The notes below the pieces were generated by a model, which was given only the letters and a program-made list of their open reading frames with translations, was not told the DNA's origin and made no database searches. The position numbers and the translations under genes were made by a program. This document shows positions 8,237-15,732 of a DNA stretch of 51,737 bases, in pieces (position 1 is the first letter of the stretch; the number at the start of each line of letters is the position of its first letter). Source of the stretch: Micavibrio_B sp964633355 (GTDB taxonomy: Bacteria > Pseudomonadota > Alphaproteobacteria > Micavibrionales > Micavibrionaceae); the NCBI GenBank assembly GCA_964633355.1, contig CAZWGO010000014.1:1-51737 (forward strand), given 5' to 3'.

Positions 8237-8959
8237 TTATTCAGTGTGGGCAAAATTTTCAGATACCTGTTTCCAGTTTACAACTTTCCACCAGTTCTTC
8301 AAATAGTCAGCTCGCTTGTTTTGATATTTCAAATAATAAGCATGTTCCCAGATATCATTGCCAAGGATTGGGGTGCCTTTGACTTTGGCATCATCCATCA
8401 ACGGGTTGTCTTGATTAGGTGTCGAAGTAATTTCTAACTCACCTAATTTGTTTTTAACCAGCCAGACCCATCCGGAGCCAAATTGGCCAACGCCGGCATT
8501 TTCAAATTCGATTTTGAAATTGTCCATTGTGGCAAATTTCTTTTCAATCGCGGTTTTGAGTTCAGGAGAAGGTTCTCCGCTATCTTTCGCGGGACCCATT
8601 AAATTCCAAAAGAAGCTATGGTTCCAGTGACCACCGGCATTGTTGCGGACGACTGGTTCATACTTCGATACGTTTCCGATAATCTGTTCAATCGTGCGAC
8701 CTTTCAAGCCGGATGTCTTTGCGACTTCTGCATTCAATTTATCGATATAAGCCTGATGGTGTTTCGTCAGGTGAAGTTCCATGGTTTTGGCATCAATGAC
8801 AGGCTCAAGCGCACCATAGGCATAAGGAAGCTTTGGCAGCGTAAAAGGTCCGACCGGTCTTGCTTCCGTAGCAAGGGAAGAGACGGATGTCGTGCCCAAA
8901 ACAATCGATGTGGCGGCAATAGTTTTAATAAAATTTCGTCTTGATGCGGTTAATTGCAT
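8237..8959 (-). CDS. Exported Fe/Mn superoxide dismutase with Tat signal
   Basis: A 240-residue Fe/Mn-family superoxide dismutase with an N-terminal twin-arginine signal (SRRNFIKTIAATSIVLG, residues 6-22), so it probably acts in the periplasm. Metal ligands by alignment with family motifs are His63 (ELHLTKHH), His114 (HWNHSFFW), Asp202 and His206 (DIWEHAYYLKY). Gln183 in the TPNQDNP segment and the GGH before the second ligand resemble the Mn-type pattern, but metal choice is inference. AAGGAG lies eight bases before the ATG. The phosphatase gene follows in the same direction. Confidence 0.93.
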   Translation of the reverse strand: MQLTASRRNFIKTIAATSIVLGTTSVSSLATEARPVGPFTLPKLPYAYGALEPVIDAKTMELHLTKHHQAYIDKLNAEVAKTSGLKGRTIEQIIGNVSKYEPVVRNNAGGHWNHSFFWNLMGPAKDSGEPSPELKTAIEKKFATMDNFKIEFENAGVGQFGSGWVWLVKNKLGELEITSTPNQDNPLMDDAKVKGTPILGNDIWEHAYYLKYQNKRADYLKNWWKVVNWKQVSENFAHTE

Positions 8960-9019
8960 GAAATGATCTCCTTGTTTGCTAATGAGATAGTATTTGTATT
9001 ATTAAATTCAAACATTAAT

Positions 9020-9045
9020 GTCATCCCGAGCGAAGCCGAGGGATC
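9020..9045 (+). repeat. Left inverted repeat of nuclease unit
   Basis: 26 bp beginning GTCATCCCGAGCG and ending GAGGGATC, identical to the reverse complement of 9355-9380. Its inner end carries GAGGG three bases before the nuclease ATG and so may serve as the ribosome-binding site. Confidence 0.9.
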
Positions 9046-9339
9046 ATGGTCGTGCCATATTATGTTTATTTTATAACTAATACTCTAAATACCGTCCTTT
9101 ATACCGGAATGACCAACGATCTAGCTAGAAGAGTGTACGAGCACGAGTCCGGCGAAGTGGAAGGATTTAGTAAAAAATATAATCTATATAAACTTGTCTA
9201 TTATGAATCTCATGATAATGCGGAATCGGCTATTTTGCGTGAAAAGCAGATCAAAAGATGGGCACGGAAAAAGAAGAACGAATTGGTTTTAATTAAAAAT
9301 CCTGCCTGGATTAATCTGAAATCTGAGATCAATAATTAA
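9046..9339 (+). CDS. Small GIY-YIG endonuclease-like protein (COG2827 type)
   Basis: A 97-residue single-domain GIY-YIG protein. The motif appears as Tyr6-Val-Tyr8 and Tyr19-Thr-Gly21 (LYTGMTNDLARRVYEHE). The conserved Arg is at 28/29 and the metal-binding Glu is Glu66 in REKQIKRW. The tail KNPAWINLK resembles the family's usual ending. All catalytic positions are present, so it is probably an active nuclease. Small relatives are often annotated as predicted endonucleases of unknown role. Codons are more A/T-rich than in the neighbouring recO and parC, consistent with transfer. It fills the space between two perfect inverted repeats, which suggests a role in repeat maintenance or movement. 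Confidence 0.85.
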   Translation: MVVPYYVYFITNTLNTVLYTGMTNDLARRVYEHESGEVEGFSKKYNLYKLVYYESHDNAESAILREKQIKRWARKKKNELVLIKNPAWINLKSEINN

Positions 9340-9354
9340 TTATTGATATGCCAA

Positions 9355-9380
9355 GATCCCTCGGCTTCGCTCGGGATGAC
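9355..9380 (-). repeat. Right inverted repeat of nuclease unit
   Basis: 26 bp reading GATCCCTCGGC to GGGATGAC, the exact reverse complement of 9020-9045. It lies 15 bases after the nuclease stop and 48 bases before the recO start. A long in-frame ORF start at 9348 would run through it into recO and was rejected. Confidence 0.9.
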
Positions 9381-9428
9381 GTGACTCTTTTATTGGTCTT
9401 ATTCATATTGCCGTGCCATACTCTGCCC

Positions 9429-10181
9429 ATGGAAGAATGGTCCGATCAGGCAATCATACTATCTGCACGTCCGCATGGAGAAAATGGGGCGGTTGTCTCC
9501 GTCATGACGGAAAATCACGGGCGGCATAATGGTTATGTTCATGCTGCGCGGTCTTCGCGCAATCGCGGTTCGCTGGAGCCGGGGACATTGGCGCATATCG
9601 AATGGAAAGCCAAAGTCGAGGGCCAGCTTGGAACGATGTCTATCGATAACGGCAAAAATCTGGCTGCTTTTATCATGTGGGACCATCTGAAATTATCGGC
9701 GCTGCTCTCGGCCTGCGCTTTGTGCGATGCGTCCTTGCCGGAGCGGGAAAATCATCCGGCTGTTTTTTATGGCATGAGTGCACTTCTCGATACATTGCAA
9801 AGCGATGTCTGGGGTGCGGTTTATGTTTTGTGGGAAATTGCTTTTTTGAAAGAGCTTGGCTTTGGGCTGGATTTCACGCGCTGCGTGGCAAATGGCGATG
9901 CCTCGACCTTGGCTTATATCTCGCCGAAATCCGGCTGTGCCGTAAGCCGGGCGGCAGCCGAGCCATATAAAGATAAATTATTGCCCCTGCCGGAATTCCT
10001 GAAACCCGGAGGGATTCGCGACGGCGAGCCATCGGAAGTCCTCAAAGGTCTTAAAATGACGGCTCATTTTCTACAAAACTGGGTTTTTGCACATCATAGC
10101 AAGGGTGTTCCTGAAGCGCGCTTGCGTTTTGAAAGCCTTTTTGCCAAAACAGTAGAAGATCAAATCATTTCAGCCGCTTAA
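9429..10181 (+). CDS. recO: DNA repair protein RecO
   Basis: A 250-residue RecO, the mediator that loads RecA on SSB-coated DNA in the RecFOR pathway. I chose the ATG at 9429 (MEEWSDQAIILSARPHGENG), which gives the normal OB-fold N-terminus. The region upstream in the same frame is repeat sequence. The alternation of small and basic residues in HNGYVHAARSSRNRGSLEPG and the late VLKGLKMTAHFLQNWVF fit alphaproteobacterial RecO. The recO-parC order is common in the class. The nuclease element immediately upstream may have separated recO from its usual upstream neighbours. Confidence 0.88.
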   Translation: MEEWSDQAIILSARPHGENGAVVSVMTENHGRHNGYVHAARSSRNRGSLEPGTLAHIEWKAKVEGQLGTMSIDNGKNLAAFIMWDHLKLSALLSACALCDASLPERENHPAVFYGMSALLDTLQSDVWGAVYVLWEIAFLKELGFGLDFTRCVANGDASTLAYISPKSGCAVSRAAAEPYKDKLLPLPEFLKPGGIRDGEPSEVLKGLKMTAHFLQNWVFAHHSKGVPEARLRFESLFAKTVEDQIISAA

Positions 10182-10208
10182 TGCGCTTATTCTATTTTAG
10201 GAATTATT

Positions 10209-12455
10209 ATGGCCAAAAAAGGCAGCACCCCGACAAAGACAGTCGAACATAAAGTCCTCGATATGCCGATGACGCAGCTTTTATCAGAGCGTTATCTTTC
10301 TTATGCGTTATCGACAATTATGGCGCGGTCCTTGCCAGATGTGCGCGACGGCTTGAAACCTGTTCACCGCCGCTTACTGTTCGCGATGTACCAATTGAAA
10401 TTATCGCCAAATCTTATGCCGAAAAAATCGGCGAGGGTGGTCGGTGACGTCATCGGTAAATTCCACCCGCATGGCGATCAATCCGTTTATGATGCCCTCG
10501 TTCGTTTGGCTCAGGATTTTGCGGTTCGCTATCCACTCGTCGATGGCCATGGAAATTTCGGCAATATTGACGGCGATAACGCGGCGGCGATGCGATATAC
10601 GGAATCGCGCCTGACGATGACGGCGATGAATTTGCTGGAAGGCATAGACGAAGACGCTGTAGATTTCCGAGCAACCTATGACGGCGACACGATGGAGCCT
10701 GTCGTGTTTCCATCGAACTTCCCGAACCTTTTGGCCAACGGTGCATCTGGTATCGCTGTCGGTATGGCAACCAGTATTCCGCCGCATAATATTCTTGAGC
10801 TTTGCGAGGCTATGGAAGCCATTCTTGAAAATGACGCCAGCCTCGAAGAATTATGCCGCATTGTCAAAGGTCCGGATTTTCCGACCGGCGGCACTTTGGT
10901 TGAATCGAAAGAATCGATTGCTGAATCGTACCGCACAGGCCGCGGCTCTTTCCGCGTTCGCGCCCGATGGGCGAAAGAACAGGTCAAAGGCGATAGCTGG
11001 CAAATCGTTATCACCGAAATCCCGTACATGGTTCAAAAGGCCAAACTGGTTGAGAAAATTGCCGAGCTGATCAACGATAAAAAAATCCCGATGCTCGACG
11101 ATGTTCGCGACGAGAGCGCAGAAGATATCCGCCTGATCCTTGTGCCAAAAAATAATACATTCGAGCCTGAGCTTCTCATGGAAGCCTTGTTCCGCGCTAC
11201 CGATCTCGAAAGCCGTTTTCCGCTCAATATGAACGTTCTTGATAAAGGCGTGACGCCGAAAGTCATGAACATCAAGGAAGTGTTACGCGCTTTCCTTGAT
11301 CACCGTCAGGAAGTATTGGTCCGCCGTTCGAATAACCGTTTGAACGAAGTTAATCACCGCCTTGAGGTCTTGGCTGGCTACATTATTGTTTTTCTGAATA
11401 TCGATGAAGTCATCGCGATCATTCGCGAGAATGATGAGCCGAAGCCTTTATTGATAAAACGCTTTGTCTTAAGTGATGTGCAGGCGGAAGCGATCCTGAA
11501 TATGCGCCTGCGTTCCTTGCGTAAGCTTGAAGAGATGGAATTGAAGCGCGAGCATGACAAATTGTCGAAAGAAAAAGACGCGCTTGAGAAATTATTGAAG
11601 TCAGAAGCGCGTCAATGGTCCGAAATTAAAAAACAGGTAGGTCAGCTTCGCGAAGCTTATGAGAATGTTCCGGCAATCAGCAAGCGCCGCTCGGCGATTG
11701 GCAAACCACCTGCGCCGGTTGCGATCGATCTGCAAGCGGCGATGATTGAAAAAGAGCCGATCACGGTAATCTGCTCGGCAAAAGGCTGGATACGGGCTGC
11801 AAAAGGCCATGAAGTCAATATCGCCGATATTAAATACAAGGAAGGTGACCGTGAACAATTTGTCGTGCAGGGGCAGACGACGGATAAATTTATTGCCTTC
11901 GCCAGCAACGGACGTTTCTATACTTTGGCGGGCGACAAGCTGCCGTCGGGCAGAGGCTTTGGAGAACCGGTCCGCCTGATCGTCGATATTCCAAACGACG
12001 CCGATATCGTGTCGTTGATGGTTTATGAACCGGATCAGAAATTCCTGCTGGCAGCGCGTGACGGTCGCGGCTTTATCGTTTCGTCAAACGATATTCTGGC
12101 CCAGACCAAAAACGGCAAGCAGATTATGGGTGTTGATGACAATGGCGATGCCGTGTTTTGCCAGATGCTCAATGAGAAAGATAATCACCTCGCTATTATC
12201 GGCAAGAACAGGAAAATGCTGGTGTTTAAGCTTGATCAAGTGCCTGAGCTTGCCAAAGGCAAAGGCGTTATCCTGCAAAAATATAAAGACGGCGAATTTT
12301 CGGATGCTAAAACATTCAACCTGAAAGAAGGGTTGACGTTCAAATCCGGTACGAAAGATGTTCCGGTTTCAAACGTCAAGGAATGGATCGGCGAACGTGC
12401 GCAGGCCGGCAAATTGCCGCCAAACGGTTTTCCAAGATCGAATAAATTTGGTTAA
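10209..12455 (+). CDS. parC: DNA topoisomerase IV subunit A
   Basis: A 748-residue ParC, the DNA-cleaving subunit of topoisomerase IV that decatenates daughter chromosomes. The N-terminus has SYALSTIMARSLPDVRDGLK and VHRRLLFAM. The active-site Tyr is Tyr130 (AAAMRYTESRLT). The winged-helix/tower region follows, then a coiled coil near residues 430-490 and beta-pinwheel repeats at the C-terminus. The length fits ParC rather than GyrA. At the quinolone-contact site it reads HPHGDQSVYD, so Gln91 occupies the Ser80 position of Escherichia coli and Asp95 the Glu84 position. A terminator follows. Confidence 0.95.
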   Translation: MAKKGSTPTKTVEHKVLDMPMTQLLSERYLSYALSTIMARSLPDVRDGLKPVHRRLLFAMYQLKLSPNLMPKKSARVVGDVIGKFHPHGDQSVYDALVRLAQDFAVRYPLVDGHGNFGNIDGDNAAAMRYTESRLTMTAMNLLEGIDEDAVDFRATYDGDTMEPVVFPSNFPNLLANGASGIAVGMATSIPPHNILELCEAMEAILENDASLEELCRIVKGPDFPTGGTLVESKESIAESYRTGRGSFRVRARWAKEQVKGDSWQIVITEIPYMVQKAKLVEKIAELINDKKIPMLDDVRDESAEDIRLILVPKNNTFEPELLMEALFRATDLESRFPLNMNVLDKGVTPKVMNIKEVLRAFLDHRQEVLVRRSNNRLNEVNHRLEVLAGYIIVFLNIDEVIAIIRENDEPKPLLIKRFVLSDVQAEAILNMRLRSLRKLEEMELKREHDKLSKEKDALEKLLKSEARQWSEIKKQVGQLREAYENVPAISKRRSAIGKPPAPVAIDLQAAMIEKEPITVICSAKGWIRAAKGHEVNIADIKYKEGDREQFVVQGQTTDKFIAFASNGRFYTLAGDKLPSGRGFGEPVRLIVDIPNDADIVSLMVYEPDQKFLLAARDGRGFIVSSNDILAQTKNGKQIMGVDDNGDAVFCQMLNEKDNHLAIIGKNRKMLVFKLDQVPELAKGKGVILQKYKDGEFSDAKTFNLKEGLTFKSGTKDVPVSNVKEWIGERAQAGKLPPNGFPRSNKFG

Positions 12456-12458
12456 GAA

Positions 12459-12485
12459 AAAAAAGGAGCTGAATGGCTCCCTTTT
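12459..12485. terminator. Bidirectional terminator between parC and orphan gene
   Basis: A 5-bp GGAGC/GCTCC core (12465-12469 with 12476-12480) plus A/T flanks. Read on the plus strand it is followed by CTTTT. Read on the minus strand it is followed by eight T residues, a stronger tail, which suits the convergent orphan gene ending at 12490. Confidence 0.7.
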
Positions 12486-12489
12486 AAAT

Positions 12490-13383
12490 TTACGCGGCAA
12501 ATTCTAGTAAATAGACCGGACGTCCCACATGAGGAACATCATATCCTGCAGGAGTTTCAGCTGGTCTTTCGCGCACGGTCGCAATCATGGGAACCGTGCC
12601 TCCTGAAACTTTAGAGCTGGAATTGCGTGCAATGACATTTTCGCCGAGTGGAGCATTGAATAAAGTCGGGCGTACAAGCGCATTGAATGTACGATTGATT
12701 TTAGGTGGGGTGGTGCTGAATTCGATCGACTCATGCCCGAAATGAAAGGTCGCAAAGTCATTAGAACTGAGAAAGTCTCTATCCTGCCTAGATGGGAAAA
12801 ATTTTACATTATCGAAATTGTCAACTTCTACGACGTGAGAGCAGTCAGGAATATCTCTAACGATATTATCGATATTTTCAATTCTTGCAAACGTACCTGA
12901 AGCAATTAAAGCTTCACGTTGCTCCGGAACGCTAAAGCGTACCAAATGTTCTGGAAGAATTTGTAGGGATCGGAATTGGCTACCTAACGAGTTGGTGGAT
13001 GTCAGGCGAAATAATTCTTTTATCCTGCCTTTAAGATAAGAAAGCTCCAAGCCATTAATAGTGCCTCCTGTAAAAACGCCATCCCCTAGATCTGCCATAA
13101 AAAAATCATTCCTGGCATTGTCAGTCGTTCCTTCTTCTTTATCAGGCGGAGCACAATTAAGGGCTAATAAAAGTCTATCAGGACGTTCGCTGTTATGAAC
13201 TAGTTCAGAGGCTTTTACCCCAATGCTAAGAGTATTCGTGGCAGGGGTGACGTCAACAAAAGCATCTCGTATTCCATTTAAGCCAAGATGCTTTGCATAA
13301 GCAGAGCGAATCTTTAAGCATGCATTTTCATCGGTTGTGTCAGTAATTTGTACTACATGAGTACTTGAATAAGATGTGGTCAT
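12490..13383 (-). CDS. Orphan hypothetical protein, 297 residues
   Basis: I do not recognise this protein. I chose the ATG at 13383 because AGGAA precedes it at normal distance. The frame stays open 63 more codons upstream, but that stretch coincides with stem-loop structures and a leader. The product begins MTTSYSSTHVVQITDTT, has no signal peptide or membrane segment and looks like a soluble, mixed alpha/beta protein with many Asn, Asp, Ser and Thr. No catalytic motif stands out. It has its own apparent promoter and a long structured leader, is convergent with parC, and is flanked by stem-loops. This suggests an accessory gene. Confidence 0.7.
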   Translation of the reverse strand: MTTSYSSTHVVQITDTTDENACLKIRSAYAKHLGLNGIRDAFVDVTPATNTLSIGVKASELVHNSERPDRLLLALNCAPPDKEEGTTDNARNDFFMADLGDGVFTGGTINGLELSYLKGRIKELFRLTSTNSLGSQFRSLQILPEHLVRFSVPEQREALIASGTFARIENIDNIVRDIPDCSHVVEVDNFDNVKFFPSRQDRDFLSSNDFATFHFGHESIEFSTTPPKINRTFNALVRPTLFNAPLGENVIARNSSSKVSGGTVPMIATVRERPAETPAGYDVPHVGRPVYLLEFAA

Positions 13384-13642
13384 GGTTTTATTCCTAGAAA
13401 TTCTGTAATTAAAATTATTTGCTGATATGGCGCATAACGCAGCCCTTGCGGACAGAGAGCTATTTCTCTGTCCTAACGCATTATGTTGAAAAAAATTAAA
13501 GTTAGACTCATAGCGTTTATTCCTTAAGTTTTTAATTTTTAGGCTAGAAACCGGCTGCTGAAAAAGCAGCACTTGGGGCGGTAAAGTTTAGGCTTTACCG
13601 CTACGCATTGACATTCGGAATGTGTTTCCTGTGGTCGTCATA
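13384..13642 (-). promoter_or_regulatory. Structured 5' leader of the orphan gene, with short upstream ORF
   Basis: About 260 nt between the predicted promoter and the orphan gene contain, in transcript order: a 6-bp stem (13611-13623), a perfect 9-bp stem GCGGTAAAG/CTTTACCGC (13578-13601), a 6-bp stem GCTGCT/AGCAGC (13554-13570), and a 12-codon ORF reading MSLTLIFFNIMR with AAGGAA upstream. A perfect 8-bp stem follows directly after that ORF's stop (13451-13472), enclosed by an outer 8-bp pairing (13478-13485 with 13433-13440). The layout resembles a leader-peptide or RNA-switch control region. Some stems could instead end motB transcription. Confidence 0.55.
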
Positions 13643-13648
13643 GGAAAC

Positions 13649-13677
13649 AATATGGTCTGGGATTTCTATATTGTCAA
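13649..13677 (-). promoter_or_regulatory. Predicted sigma-70 promoter for orphan gene leader
   Basis: On the minus strand TTGACA (13677-13672) is followed by a 17-base spacer and CATATT (13654-13649). The -35 box is a perfect match and the -10 box matches at four of six positions. It overlaps the end of motB by a few bases at 13680. Confidence 0.6.
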
Positions 13678-13679
13678 GT

Positions 13680-14648
13680 TTAGGGGAATTGGACTTTTCC
13701 CTGAGATGGACGATAGGCCGGAGGCGCCGTGGCCGGGGCGGTCTTGTCCATTGAATTTGCTGTGCCTTTTTCCTTTGTTAGGCTCTCATGTAAGAGAACG
13801 ATACTAATCCTGCGGTTTTGCGCATCAAGCGCATCGGTCTTAACATAATGGTCGGTATCGGCTTTGCCGACGACGTTGGCAACTTTCGCAGCGGGTATGC
13901 CATTCGCCAATAGAACGCGGCGGCTGGCATTGGCGCGGTCGCTTGATAATTCCCAGTTGGTATAATTCGCGCCTTCGGAATACGGCGCTCCATCGGTATG
14001 GCCGCGAACAGATAATTGGTTGGGCAGCGTGGCGATAATTCCGGCAACCTTGGCCAATAGTTTTTCAGTTTTGGCGAAAGGTGTTGCGCTTCCAATCGGA
14101 AACATGGATGCGCCTTCCTGATCGACGATCTGAATACGCAGACCTTCCGGTGTCATATCGACTTTTATATTCTTCTCAAGATTTTTTAGGTCTGAATTCT
14201 GAATGGCTTCTTCGATTTGTTTCTTGGCATTGTCGAATTGTTGCGCCTCACGTTTTTTCTTTTCAGCTTCCAGCTCGGCGTCCGACATATCTTTTGCAGA
14301 TTTTTTCGGCTGGGAAGGTGCCACATTGCTCGGTGTCATTGGCTGTGTGTCTGCCATACGCGCACCTTCCGGTGAAATCGTAAGGCCGCCCATAACACCA
14401 CCGGCTCCGCTTTGTGATTGGGAAACGATTGTAGGTGTCGGATCAAAATATTCAGCAATGCCTTCTTTTTGCTCTTTCGATGTGGAATTCAAAAGCCACA
14501 TCAAAAGAAAGAAAGCCATCATTGCGGTTACAAAATCGGCATAGGCAACTTTCCAAGCACCACCATGGTGACCGCCGCCGCCTTTTTTAATCTTCTTGAT
14601 AACGATAATCGGGGCTTTATCGCCGCTACCTGATGATTTATCCGCCAT
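13680..14648 (-). CDS. motB: Flagellar motor protein MotB
   Basis: A 322-residue stator protein. A short basic N-terminus precedes one membrane helix, WKVAYADFVTAMMAFFLLMW. Asp38 in that helix is the proton-binding residue. A linker rich in Lys, Glu and Gln follows (residues 120-150), then an OmpA-like peptidoglycan-binding domain with VRGHTDGAPYSEG and ELSSDRANASRRVL. It anchors the stator to the wall and, with MotA, conducts protons for rotation. It lies 11 bases downstream of motA in the same direction and should be cotranscribed. Confidence 0.96.
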   Translation of the reverse strand: MADKSSGSGDKAPIIVIKKIKKGGGGHHGGAWKVAYADFVTAMMAFFLLMWLLNSTSKEQKEGIAEYFDPTPTIVSQSQSGAGGVMGGLTISPEGARMADTQPMTPSNVAPSQPKKSAKDMSDAELEAEKKKREAQQFDNAKKQIEEAIQNSDLKNLEKNIKVDMTPEGLRIQIVDQEGASMFPIGSATPFAKTEKLLAKVAGIIATLPNQLSVRGHTDGAPYSEGANYTNWELSSDRANASRRVLLANGIPAAKVANVVGKADTDHYVKTDALDAQNRRISIVLLHESLTKEKGTANSMDKTAPATAPPAYRPSQGKVQFP

Positions 14649-14659
14649 GGGCTATTTCC

Positions 14660-15550
14660 TTAGGTCGGAGGCGTAACGGAGTTCAGCTTTTCTTCCAGTT
14701 CCTGGAATGTCGGCTGGATGTCATGCGGCAGGAATTTACGGGCGAATTCAACGGCCACTTGCGGCGCGGCACCTTGCAGGAAGGAAAGAATGCCGACACG
14801 AATGCACTTATAATACATGACTTCGGTTGAGGCGCGGGAATTCATCGCACCTGCAATTGGTCCGACCATACCGTAAGCAAGCCACACACCGAGAAAGGTT
14901 CCGACCAGCGCGCCGCCGATCATCGCGCCGAGTACTTCCGGAGGCTCCGTAATCGAGGCCATGGTTTTAATAACGCCGAGAACGGCGGCAACAATACCAA
15001 GTGCCGGAATACCGTCTGCCATTGTCTGCATGGCATGCCCCGGGTGCCCGTGATGCTCCTGAATAGTTTCGATCTCAAGATCCATTAGGCTTTCGATAAT
15101 CATAGGGTTTTCGTTACCAAGGGAAATAATACGCAAATAATCTGAAATGAAAGTCACGGCGTGGTGATTGTGGGCGACACTCGGATAAGCATTGAACAAG
15201 GCGCTGTCATGCGGATTTTCAATATGCGCTTCGATGGCGAGCCAGCCTTTGGAGCGAATGAGTTTAAAAGTTGCGAACATAAAGCTTAAGAGCTCCATGT
15301 AATCTTCTTTTGAGTAAGCGGCTGGTTTGGCAAGACAGCGAAAATATCCGAGCGTATCCTTAACGACATGCATCGGATTGGATGTCAGAAACGCGGCCAC
15401 CGCACAGCCGAAAATAATCGTAAATTCACCTGGCAGGGCCTTCAAAATAACCATCAAGACTCCCATAAAGTGATGGAAGTCGAAATGCATGGCGATGATA
15501 AGGCCGCCGAACGTGAAGACAAAAATAAGCGCTAAACCAAGAAACTTCAT
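14660..15550 (-). CDS. motA: Flagellar motor protein MotA
   Basis: A 296-residue stator subunit with four membrane segments: about residues 1-20, 28-50, then a pair near 175-225. A large cytoplasmic loop lies between the pairs. MADGIPALGIVAAVLGVIKT and GTFLGVWLAYGMVGPIAGAM are the hallmark MotA segments containing the conserved prolines. It forms the MotA/MotB proton channel that drives flagellar rotation. It is the first gene of the motA-motB pair. The 182-bp gap to the divergent hydrolase gene presumably holds both promoters. Confidence 0.96.
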   Translation of the reverse strand: MKFLGLALIFVFTFGGLIIAMHFDFHHFMGVLMVILKALPGEFTIIFGCAVAAFLTSNPMHVVKDTLGYFRCLAKPAAYSKEDYMELLSFMFATFKLIRSKGWLAIEAHIENPHDSALFNAYPSVAHNHHAVTFISDYLRIISLGNENPMIIESLMDLEIETIQEHHGHPGHAMQTMADGIPALGIVAAVLGVIKTMASITEPPEVLGAMIGGALVGTFLGVWLAYGMVGPIAGAMNSRASTEVMYYKCIRVGILSFLQGAAPQVAVEFARKFLPHDIQPTFQELEEKLNSVTPPT

Positions 15551-15732
15551 GATGCCCTTCTGGCGATACTTATGAATCGGGACTGTGACTTTTCATCACT
15601 AGGTGATTTTGCCATTTGCCGCTTAATAACGCATTAATGAATTATGAGAATTGTAGATAAAAGAACGCCGGAACTGGCATTTGTGATTGTCACTGATATA
15701 AAGGATTCTTTCAACCCTGCTGGGGGATTGTC

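Larger units (their letters stand above)
9020..9380 (+). mobile_element. Candidate mobile element: GIY-YIG gene inside perfect 26-bp inverted repeats
   Basis: A 361-bp unit inserted between the sod promoter region and recO. It consists of a 26-bp terminal arm, a 97-codon nuclease gene starting on the next base, a 15-base spacer and the exact reverse complement of the first arm. No target-site duplication is evident from the flanks as read. A shorter, related palindrome without a nuclease sits at 7556. That pattern suggests an autonomous element with non-autonomous relatives, but movement has not been shown. Confidence 0.55.

Noticed and set aside
9348..9428. N-terminal extension of recO
   Set aside because: The extra 27 codons translate the right inverted repeat and spacer. 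The ATG at 9429 gives the family-typical RecO N-terminus.
10401..12278. Several minus-strand ORFs of 60-128 codons inside parC
   Set aside because: They are antisense shadows of the parC coding sequence with no ribosome-binding sites or protein-like composition.
13384..13572. 63-codon N-terminal extension of the orphan protein
   Set aside because: It overlaps perfect stem-loops and a short ORF, and a good ribosome-binding site precedes the ATG at 13383. It is not fully excluded, since the frame has no stop.
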